64,000 nucleotides of DNA, taken from positions 61,897,475 through 61,961,474 of the forward strand of contig CM067306.1 in assembly GCA_034231615.1 (NCBI GenBank). Reading direction: 5' to 3'. Both the position numbers and the translations under genes were made by a program. Every line of letters starts with the position of its first letter. The stretch's first letter is position 1. The notes under the pieces were generated by a model. That model saw only the letters and a program-made list of their open reading frames with translations, was not told the DNA's origin and did no database searches. Below, one piece after another: positions 56,376-64,000 of this stretch. This stretch comes from Meghimatium bilineatum (lineage: Eukaryota > Mollusca > Gastropoda > Stylommatophora > Philomycidae).

Positions 56376-56599
56376 GAATTGGTGTTCGTTGAATGAACTT
56401 GGAAGAAATCTAATCTGCTACTTTCTGATTTTTCTCTCTCAATAATTTCTCAATACTTTCTAATATTTTGTTACTCTTATATTTGTATATATATATATTA
56501 TAAATTTTTTTACAGCGGGCAGCTTAGTGTAAGTGGTGGTATACTTGAGACAATGAAATGGAAGCCATAATGAAAGAATTGATCTTCTTTAAAATAAGC

Positions 56600-56765
56600 T
56601 GGTCGAGGTGTTTAAACGTGGTCGGGGTGTTGGAGGTGTTTAAACTTGGTCGGGGTGTTGGAGGTGTTTAAACTTGGTCAGGGTGTTGGAGGTGTTTAAA
56701 CTTGGTCGGGGTGTCGGAGGTGTTTAAACTTGGTCGGGGTGTTGGAGGTGTTTAAACTTGGTCAA
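56600..56765. repeat. 29-bp repeat, about 5 copies
   Basis: GGTGTTGGAGGTGTTTAAAC then TTGGTCGGG. Confidence 0.9.
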
Positions 56766-57004
56766 GGATGTACGTGAATGAAACCGCAACCCAGATAATG
56801 AACCAACTGTACTGTTGAGCATTTCCTATACCAGAACTAGGCTCTCAGATATAAAGGATTACATAACTCGCAGGACAGTAGATCGTAGATGCTTTTTCAG
56901 TAATGGGGGTGGGGGGCAGGGGAATTACAAAGAAAAATGGGCCAATTAAATGTTTTTTTCAAATGATTTTTTAGGTAACCGCCCCCCCCCCCACACTCAC
57001 TTTA

Positions 57005-57260
57005 TCTGTTACTTCTCTCAATTTCATGTTACTTTTCTCTACTGTATCTGTTACTTCTCTCAATGTCATGTTACTTTTCTCTACTGTATCTGTTACTTCT
57101 CTCAATTTCATGTTACTTTTCTCTACTGTATCTGTTACTTCTCTCAATTTCATGTTACTTTTCTCTACTGTATCTGTTACTTCTCTCAATTTCATGTTAC
57201 TTTTCTCTACTGTATCTGTTACTTCTCTCAATTTCATGTTACTTTCTCTACTTTATCTGT
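57005..57260. repeat. 42-bp minisatellite, 6 copies
   Basis: TCTCTCAATTTCATGTTACT then TTTCTCTACTGTATCTGTTACT split in two. Open in all frames; not coding. Confidence 0.95.
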
Positions 57261-57446
57261 TACTTCTCTCTCTAATTTATCTGCTACTTATCTACACTTT
57301 GTTACTTCTCTCTATTCAATCTCTTACTTTTTGGATAATCCTTATCTATACCTTGCCTTAGGTCAGAATCTATTCTCTACTCAAACATCTCAATAAAATT
57401 ATATTCTTTCTGCTCCACTTTAAATCAGAATCTACTTTTGGCTTAC

Positions 57447-57492
57447 CTATCTAAATCTAAATCTGTGACTTGATCCGGACTAAGGCTGTGAG
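57447..57492 (-). CDS. ITPRID2: ITPRID micro-exon
   Basis: This 46-base exon lies between a strong acceptor (TTTTTTCTGTTTTCCTCAG) and the donor ATAG|GTAAGC. It reads (A)HSLSPDQVTDLDLD and passes from phase 1 to phase 2. It is too short to be recognised except by its splice sites and fit with its neighbours. Confidence 0.65.
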
Positions 57493-57609
57493 CTGAGGAA
57501 AACAGAAAAAAAGGATAATAATATCAAATAGAACTACAAATTCATTATATCAGACTATCAGAGATTATTTCATCTTCTTATTTGGGATTTATATGTAGAG
57601 GATTGACTT

Positions 57610-57745
57610 GATTGTACTCGGGTTACCCCGTATTTACTTCATCCCTCTCAACTAAGCAGTACAATGCTTGCTAAGAGAATCACATATAGCACATAACTCC
57701 ATAGCTTCAAGTGATAATCCCTAATAATCCAGGGATATCCTGGAT
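57610..57745 (-). mobile_element. tRNA-derived SINE (tSINE-2) fragment
   Basis: The - strand reads ATCACTTGAAGCTATGGAG and GTTGAGAGGGATGAAG, matching the body of the copy at 45538. The tRNA head is missing. Confidence 0.55.
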
Positions 57746-58284
57746 GGTCTAGATGGTTAGCAGGATGTAGTCAGTGGAGTGTAACGTATTGTGTCATGGT
57801 TTACAGCTTGACTGTGATATTTGTGAATATCAGCTGATACATTAGACTTAAAAACAACTTTTTAATCTCTTTTGCCCTACTATGAAACAATTCACTAAAT
57901 AATTGAGTAATTATGTGATTTATCAGCTACTTACTACTATCAATAATCAATTCATCAATTCCTTAATGATTTTATTTATTGACTACTATGTACTTTCAAT
58001 TATCATGTAATTAGAGTACTGGATTTATTGACTACTTTCCACTTTTAATAATGAACTAATTAGTTCAGTAATTACTTGATTTATTGACTACTTTCTTCTG
58101 TCACAATCAACACATTTGTAATTACTTTGTTTATCAACTACTTTCTACTGTCAATAATCAACTAATTAATTGAGCAATTACTTGATTAATTAGCCACTTT
58201 CTACTATCAATAATCAAATGAATAGTTGAGCATTTACTAGAATTATTAACAAATTTCTACTGCCAATAATAAACTAATGAGATG

Positions 58285-58675
58285 AGCAGTTACTTGATTT
58301 ATTAATTATTATCTACTGTTAATAATCAACTTTTTAGTTAAGTAATTATTTGGTTCACTGGTACTCTTTATAATCAAAGCAGATATTAAAGAATCAATTC
58401 AATAACTGAGCAGTTACTTGATTTATTAATTATTATCTACTGTTAATAATCAACTTTTTAGTTAAGTAATTATTTGGTTCACTGGTACTCTTTATAATCA
58501 AAGCAGATATTAAAGAATCAATTCAATAACTGAGCAGTTACTTGATTTATTAATTATTATCTACTGTTAATAATCAACTTTTTAGTTAAGTAATTATTTG
58601 GTTCACTGGTACTCTTTATAATCAAAGCAGATATTAAAGAATCAATTCAATAACTGAGCAGTTACTTGATTTATC
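58285..58675. repeat. ~122-bp tandem repeat, 3 copies
   Basis: Begins GAGCAGTTACTTGATTTATT. The surrounding 57890-58290 holds older ~60-bp units of the same type (ATTTATTGACTACTTTCTAC). Confidence 0.85.
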
Positions 58676-58894
58676 GATACTTCTGCCTGGTACAGAAATG
58701 AGCACAAAACTGTCACATGAAGTAGATACCAGTAGCAATTGTCTCCAGCTGATAACAAGCATGTAACATGGAACAAAAAGTGTATCAGCCCAGCAGGTGA
58801 GTGATATGTGGCGACTACAGACACGTAGGCCCTATCGCTAGATACAAGGATATGTTATGGGTTTATGACCTAATGGCAAGGGTGGGTTTTTTGT

Positions 58895-59045
58895 GTGTGC
58901 ATGTGTTCGCAAACTTCCACTGGATCTCTCTTATAGCAGGACAATCGTCCTACAAGATTTTCAGCAGGATGTAGTCCAGATGATGGAAATGGGTTAGGTC
59001 ACTGTTTTATTTGCGCCAATGGCTGGACACATCCGACTTCAGCAT
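58895..59045 (-). mobile_element. LINE-tailed SINE, short form, diverged
   Basis: Reverse copy, GTTCGCAAACTTCCACTGG to GGACACATCCGACTTCAGC. The (TTC)n tail is missing. Confidence 0.6.
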
Positions 59046-59214
59046 AGATTGATTTGTAAACACAAATATCATTGGGAGTTCCTCACGAGCATGATGGTGC
59101 TCTCATAATGACATGTAGTGCTTCGCAGCATGGGAGTTAAAAATGCTCGCGAGCACTAAGGATAATGAATTCCTTTTATAATGAAAACTTTTTTTTATAC
59201 AAATTGAAACAAAT

Positions 59215-59405
59215 ACAATGAAATCCCGTTATAACAATTTATTTCAGACCAACAAAATACTAAGGGCATCAAGGGCAATGTAATATAAGAAATTCGCTAT
59301 ATACAGCACAAACAATATAGAATAAATATAAATGAGGATTGTGAACAAATGTTGTTATATAGGGAAATTCGTTATAAAGAATTTACTATAGAGGGATGCC
59401 ACTGT
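59215..59405. mobile_element. pogo-like MITE
   Basis: AATGAAATCCCGTTATAAC at the left, GGGATGCCACTGTAG at the right, sharing the AAACAATATAGAATAAATAT core. About 190 bp. Confidence 0.65.
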
Positions 59406-59487
59406 AGTGTTACCACCCACAACTATGGGAGAAATGAACGTGGGAGTGGATGTGCACTGTGCAAGGAAAATAGTTATATATATATCC

Positions 59488-59642
59488 ATCGCTGAAGACG
59501 GATGTGTTGGGCCATTGGCGCAAATAAAACAGCAACACAACGCATTTCCATTCTCTGGACTTTCCTGTTGGAAATCTAGTAGAACAATGGTCCTGCTACA
59601 AGGGAGATCCAGCGGAAGTTTGAGAATGCATGCTGAAGAAGA
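59488..59642 (+). mobile_element. LINE-tailed SINE, short form
   Basis: Copy flanked by AGTTATATATCC-type duplications (imperfect at the left, where the TA run is longer). The body matches the 46538 copy with a few substitutions. Confidence 0.75.
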
Positions 59643-60689
59643 AGTTATATATCCAGTTTTCACTTTTCTGGAAACCATACATTATTGTGCTTGCACAAGC
59701 AGTATTGCATGTCCCCTTCTGAAAAGGATGAGAATCCCTGCCTTAAAGTAAACAGATTTTTAGCAATATTGCTGAAAGGTAATTAAATTTGTAATTCTTG
59801 TGGCGAGGTACGCTCTGTTCAACCATAGATACGAATACAATCTGGTTATATCAGAGCTTACTTTTCGTACTGCATGTTTTTCTGTTAAAGCTGCCATGGG
59901 ACCTACCTTTTTTATATATAAGCCTATATTGTTTCTTTTACATAATAACTTATACAGTAGCATCCATTCCTTCTTCACTTTTTGTGCCTTTCCATGTGAA
60001 ATCTTGTCTCCAGATGTTATAACCATTTTTACAAGATTTCACCAGTATAGCTCACAAATTTACATAAGAAAATATAGTAATGTAAAGGAATTTCCAGTAC
60101 GGCTTTGCTTGCAGGTAACCCTTGCTGTGATATAGAAAATTTAGTAGCGAATCCTTGTATCCTAGAGACTCTTGTTATTACACGCTCTATCGAACATCAC
60201 ATTTGACCTGTATACAAAATAAGGTTATCTCTCTTATACATACCGATCACAAAATCACTATTGTAGTCCTCAACGTGGGGGTCCACTCCAGATTGGGAGG
60301 GGCGAGGGTAATGAGGAAACAAAATTGAAATGAGGGTTTGTTTAAGTAAAATTTACCCTCTTATGGTGTAGTACGCTTCTTTCAACCACGGAGTAACATC
60401 ATATTTGGTTATATCAGCTTTACTACCAGCAAAATAAAGTGGAGGTTGCAGAGCTGGTAAGTCAGTCTTCACAACGACCTAAGATTTAGGGTAAGTAAAA
60501 TAGGGGAGCTCACAGACCCGTCTAAAAGTCTAACAGAAATGTAACTGAACTATATTTAATAAGTTATATCTACGAGTACATACACACGAGACATAAATCT
60601 ACACACATTGAGACAGATATCTACACAAATATACACAAATGATGGTAGAAGTTCTTCCGTTCTGTTAACATGCCGAAATCTGCAATTTT

Positions 60690-60842
60690 GTCTGCAGAAG
60701 ATGGATGTGTTGGACCATTATTGCAAATAAAATGGCGGCAGAACAACACTTTTCCATTCTCCGTATTACTAGAAAACTAGCAGGGCTATGGTTCTGCTAC
60801 AAGAGAGATTAAGCCGGAGTTGGAGAACGAACACTGAAGATG
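60690..60842 (+). mobile_element. LINE-tailed SINE, short form, diverged
   Basis: GCAGAAGATGGATGTG at the left and GAACGAACACTGAAGATG at the right, with several substitutions relative to 46538; an older copy. Confidence 0.65.
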
Positions 60843-60944
60843 ATGGAGTCACTACAATAAACTTCACCATCTTTTGTAGTTCATAACATGGTTTTATGGA
60901 GCCTTGTTTCTAGTGTTGTATTTATTTATCTTTGTATCTAATCT

Positions 60945-61130
60945 AACCTTATCTTATCTAACCTTACCTTACCTAACCTTACCCTTCCTTACCTAACCCT
61001 ACCTTACCTAACCCTACCTTACCTAATCCTATCTACCTAAATACATACCCACCCAAATCAATCCATCCATCCATCTATCTATCTATCTATCTAATTCCAT
61101 CCTATCCATCCATCTACCTACCTATCTACC
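60945..61130. repeat. TTACCTAACC and TATC/CATC simple repeats
   Basis: ACCTTACCTAACC units followed by (TATC)n, (CATC)n and CTACCTAC stretches, at the tail end of a LINE family 2 fragment. Confidence 0.85.
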
Positions 61131-61134
61131 TATA

Positions 61135-61690
61135 AACCAACAACTCATCAGGGTCGTAGGGGTACCACATTGGACGCATCAGCACACAGAGTCCACCAGT
61201 GATTTCTGTCGTCAATGATGCGGAAGTGAGGAAAAATCTTGTCCTGTTCATTCCTTGATGTTGTGTGTCCATGTAATTCTTCCTCCCCTGCTTCTTCCAC
61301 TTACGACGGTTCCTTGAAGTATTGTTTGTGACAAGGAATCATGTTTGTACACATGTCGAAACCACGCTCATTTTCACCCTCGACTTTACTCTCAAGTAAG
61401 GCTTGCAACAGGGTGTCATGTCTTGTAATATGTCCACAATATTTTGTTTGTGACAAGGAATCGTGTGTCGAAACCATGCTAATTTTCGTCTTTACACCAT
61501 TGAATGAAATGATTTCTATGAAACTGCATACATATCTATATTGTTTCTTACGTATTCGTCCTAAGCTCTCTATATGAAATTCATTTAATTTCTGTTACAT
61601 TTGTATTTGAAGGTGTGTAATCGCCTTTACATGTCCGCAGTCAGTGTTCAACTCTCACAACCATACATCACAAGAATGCACTAGTAAGTC
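61135..61690 (-). mobile_element. LINE family 2 fragment with microsatellite tail
   Basis: The 3' end matches 38336-38460 (TCAGGGTCGTAGGGGTACC). Internal duplication of TGTTTGTGACAAGGAATC. The tail side (60945-61130) holds ACCTTACCTAACC and TATCTATC/CATCCATC repeats. A further decayed piece may run to 62130. Confidence 0.6.
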
Positions 61691-62702
61691 ATAAAGTTAA
61701 AATGGATATATGGAAGTATAGGGAGAATTTCATGGAAAGAGGAGAAAACAAGGATGTTCTGACAACACTGCGCTCGAAAAAAAAAGAATTGATACAAGAA
61801 ATACATGTCAAACAAAATATTTTGGATTTATTAAAAGACATGACACCTTGTTGCAGGCCTTACGTGAGGATAGAGTCGAGGGGATGCGTAGCAATAGGTA
61901 GGCAGAGACATAAGTGGGAGAAAAGCATCATCAGATAGGTTACAGCCTGTTCGAGTGGACCACCAATGCAAGACACAGGATGTTTGAGGGAACCTTCGTG
62001 GCGGTGATAGCACTTGATAATAGTAAAAATTCTCAAAAACGTCAAGCTTGTTGTTAAAGCTTCAAAGATGATGGCCGCAAAAGACATGGGTGCGGGGGTT
62101 CCACGTCTAAACAAAGGTTAAGAACCATTGCTCTACACGACCACCTGTTGTGAGAATACTCAACAATCAAGTAAGACCACACTACTCCGTTACATAGCAG
62201 AAAAACTACTAACCTATCTAAAGGAATGCCCCCCCCCTTCACAAAGAACTCACGTTACAGTAGGGCCTATGTGAAAAATGTCTTTCGTTTGGCAAGTATC
62301 CAACCTAGACATGAATACAATATATTCAACAGCTCACATATAGCCGTATCAACGTGTGTATATAGGCCTAGGCCTATACAGACTTCTATCTTAACACATG
62401 TGTATGTAATTGGAGTTTGGAAAATATGACCCCCCCCCCCCCCCTCCGGGTCAAATCCGGTTAGTCAAGCCATTACTTGTTTCTTGGATGAGAAACCAGC
62501 ATTATGCTACACGGGTTTCCTATAAGTGCTCGTTCTCCGTTCCATCAGCCATCAAAGAGTTAGCAGACATGGGATATGTTGATTAGGTGATACAGTGGAA
62601 TACCTCTATAGCGCATCCTTTTATAACAAATGTCCTATATAACAACACTTTTCAGAATTCCCAATTATATTTGTTCTTTATGTTTGTACTATATATATGG
62701 AT

Positions 62703-63194
62703 TTTCAACTTCTTCTGTGTTCGTCCGGCTCTGTGGCGAAGTGGTACAGAGCCCGTCTGTGACGGCAAAGGTACCGAGTTCGATCCTCACCACAGGCAAT
62801 AGTGCATCCGGACCGTTCAGAAAGCAATGGCAACCTACTGAACGTATTTATATTGCCTAGAAAATCACCACAGCCAACAAATGCTGGGTTGATAGCTACG
62901 TCCTGGATAGGATATGCTACCAATATTCTGTGTTCATTCTCAAACTCCTGAAGATTAGCAGGATGTAGTCTGGACAAACGGAATGCGTTGTGCCATAGTT
63001 TACAACATTGCTGCCATACCTGCGCCTTTTGGCCTGACAAATCAGAATTCAGTATGGCTTTGGGTTACTGACCCTATTATGGAATGGGACAGCCAACTCC
63101 ATCCCAAAACCTCCTTAGTCGCCTCTTACAACATGCATGGAAGGTAAACAGCGTTGTTATTTTTTGCTCCCCTCTCTGGCCCCGTCAACACACG
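62703..63194 (-). mobile_element. LINE-tailed SINE, long form, split by tSINE-1
   Basis: The (TTC) tail CTTCTTCTGTGTTC (62709-62722) is separated from the body (62936-63194, ending CACACGGGCG) by the tSINE-1 insertion at 62723-62925. It shares all landmarks with the copies at 28295 and 32727. Confidence 0.75.
62723..62925 (+). mobile_element. tRNA-derived SINE (tSINE-1)
   Basis: The 203-bp copy opens with a tRNA-like head: A box TGGCGAAGTGG and B box GAGTTCGATCC, spaced as in tRNA genes. The body contains AAGCAATGGCAACCTACTG and TTGCCTAGAAAATCACC. A 10-bp duplication TTCTGTGTTC (62713-62722 and 62926-62935) shows it landed inside a long-form SINE. A sister copy is at 33881-34080. A real tRNA gene is ruled out by the shared body. 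Confidence 0.8.
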
Positions 63195-63269
63195 GGCGAT
63201 AGAATTTCTGTTATTACATACATATTTTTTCAGCCTGGATTAAGTTGTTATAACAGGATGTCACTGTAT

Positions 63270-63532
63270 TTGCATTTTTCCAGAGAGGATACACCTTCTT
63301 CCCTCATTTCTGTCATTCTTTGCATGTTCACGTTGTCACCTCCAGTGTCGTCTACATTACTCAGTAGTAAATCAATGAGTGCCATTATTAGGTCGGTCTT
63401 ATATCTTTGTAATACTGTGTCACCAACTACAACATTGCCCGCCAATGTGTCTGATCTTTCGTTGCCTATGACCCCCTTCTTGGCCAGGGCAATATATCCA
63501 TGTAATACTTTGGATCACAGCCGAGTTGTTCA
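63270..63532 (-). mobile_element. Old LINE RNase H fragment
   Basis: - strand frame WIYCPGQEGVIGNERSDTLA, then GNVVVGDTVLQRYKTDLIMA. GNERSDTLAG is the RNase H C-terminal motif, and the block after it parallels 8880-9060. It abuts the MITE right arm. Confidence 0.65.
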
Positions 63533-63942
63533 GTAACGTGGCTCATTGTTGTTGTTTATTATATGCATTATTCTATTATAAGCCAGATGCTTTGGGAGTT
63601 TGAGAGAGTCACCGTGCGAGTTAATATTTCAGTCACCAATATACGGAGCACTGCCGTCACCGCTTCTATTTTCATTGTCATGCTTAATGTTGTAGTGGAC
63701 TAAGCAGATGATTGTACAAGAACATTTTTGCCATTCATACAGGCAAGAAAACGCCATTCTGAAAACTTGTCTTCAGAACGACATAATCATTTGACACATT
63801 TTCACAAGTTTATATACGAATTTCATGTGTCTATGAGACAGAGTGGGTGACATAGAGTGAGAGAGTGCCAGAGTGAAAGAGAGCAAGAAGGGTGAGAGAA
63901 AGCAAGAGGGGTGAGAGAGACAGAATCTCATATTTCACATAC

Positions 63943-64000
63943 CTTCGCTTCCTAGCGGGAGGTCGTCATGGCAACCGTTCTGTTTGTTGTGCTTCCTGTC
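63943..64000 (-). CDS. ITPRID2: ITPRID exon, cut by window edge
   Basis: Open from the window edge, it reads DRKHNKQNGCHDDLPLGSE and ends GAA G|GTATGT, phase 1. The next exon found (57447-57492) begins with the two bases needed. Because it is cut by the edge and has no domain, it rests on the donor and on phase agreement. Confidence 0.55.

Larger units (their letters stand above)
62590..63268. mobile_element. pogo-like MITE, split by nested insertions
   Basis: The left arm CAGTGGAATACCTCTATAG... (62591-62700) and right arm ...GTTATAACAGGATGTCACTG (63195-63268) are the two ends of one MITE. Intact relatives are at 15640-15803 and 59215-59405. Between the arms lies a long-form SINE, itself split by tSINE-1. 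Confidence 0.7.
20073..64000 (-). other. ITPRID2: ITPRID/TESPA1 family gene (3' 15 exons)
   Basis: This encodes an IP3-receptor-interacting-domain protein (vertebrate ITPRID1, ITPRID2/KRAP/SSFA2 and TESPA1). Family members bind IP3 receptors and, in vertebrates, position them near actin and modulate calcium release; that role here is inferred. Fifteen exons read right to left, every donor and acceptor agrees in phase, and together they give about 1,358 codons ending in TGA at 20073. Domains in order: a Ser-rich N-terminal part; the IP3R-binding signature with GFGG and VPERFLHHPSRAYGI; a long disordered Ser/Thr region; LSRMGSVQSDSSGFGD, a family hallmark; a second disordered region; then coiled coils (RLQEENRLLQNAV..., TEREEVEELECLW..., KSSVLSQIKDEIKE...). 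Human ITPRID2 has about 1,260 residues. Invertebrates may have one ancestral member, so the symbol marks the family rather than strict orthology. Introns are minisatellite-rich. The promoter and first exon(s) are outside the window. Confidence 0.85.

Noticed and set aside
56976-56995. Poly-C/poly-G runs (also 55648, 62431) as G-quadruplex controls
   Set aside because: Single homopolymer runs without a promoter or conserved context; more likely simple repeats or assembly-prone sites.
57003-57396. Repetitive frames YFSQFHVTFLYCIC and MKLREVTDTVEKSN
   Set aside because: A 42-bp unit open in several frames on both strands; no gene context.
62726-62797. A tRNA gene
   Set aside because: A and B boxes are good but the cloverleaf is imperfect, and the sequence continues into a repeat body shared with 33881-34080; it is a SINE head.
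1-64000. Retroviral, LTR or Polinton-type elements
   Set aside because: I looked for protease/RT/integrase order, paired LTRs and capsid-like frames; all RT and RNase H traces belong to non-LTR elements.

Overview
The window is nuclear DNA of an animal. The spliced genes have GT-AG introns and animal protein families, there are no operons, and the spacer is packed with LINEs, SINEs, DNA-transposon remnants and minisatellites. A heterobranch gastropod such as a freshwater snail is the best guess. It rests on the repeat make-up and on a SPIN-like hAT fragment, a transposon reported from a pond snail and from tetrapods; it is an inference.

Two host genes lie tail to tail. On the + strand, 933-10692 holds the last four coding exons of DNA topoisomerase II: the charged C-terminal tail, the stop codon and a poly(A) signal at 10832. 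On the - strand, from the right edge down to 20073, lie 15 exons of an ITPRID/TESPA1 family gene (IP3-receptor-interacting protein, KRAP/SSFA2 family). All junctions agree in phase and give an open reading frame of about 1,358 codons, close to the family's usual size. It includes the N-terminal IP3R-binding signature (MLLSLGFGG...RVPERFLHHPSRAYGI), the SVQSDSSGFGD motif and a C-terminal coiled-coil region. The true N-terminus lies outside the window.

Nearly every intron carries one or more minisatellites with units of about 17-60 bp. Several look like tandem amplifications of an exon-intron junction, so the introns contain rows of splice-site copies. A 1.9-kb open stretch (52491-50582) lies in a large intron, but its phase and two frame breaks keep it out of the simplest transcript.

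Mobile DNA: (i) an I-group LINE (APE endonuclease, RT, RNase H) in three young copies: an almost intact one at 22304-26364, an internally deleted one at 20995-22263 and a 5'-truncated one at 9270-10380. All three have target-site duplications. The two copies with 5' ends begin exactly at the predicted cleavage site of an HDV-like self-cleaving ribozyme. (ii) Many old fragments of a second, endonuclease-RT LINE family with ATAG-rich tails. (iii) A LINE-tailed SINE family in a long (~280 bp) and a short (~160 bp) form, ending in (GAA)n. (iv) Several tRNA-headed SINEs. (v) DNA transposons: a pogo-like CENP-B HTH fragment, a mariner remnant, pogo-like MITEs and two hAT MITEs. No retrovirus, LTR element or Polinton was recognised.

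The stretches 10860-11590, 17700-18060, 55760-56190, 59655-60690, 62130-62590 and 63541-63940 hold nothing I can name.
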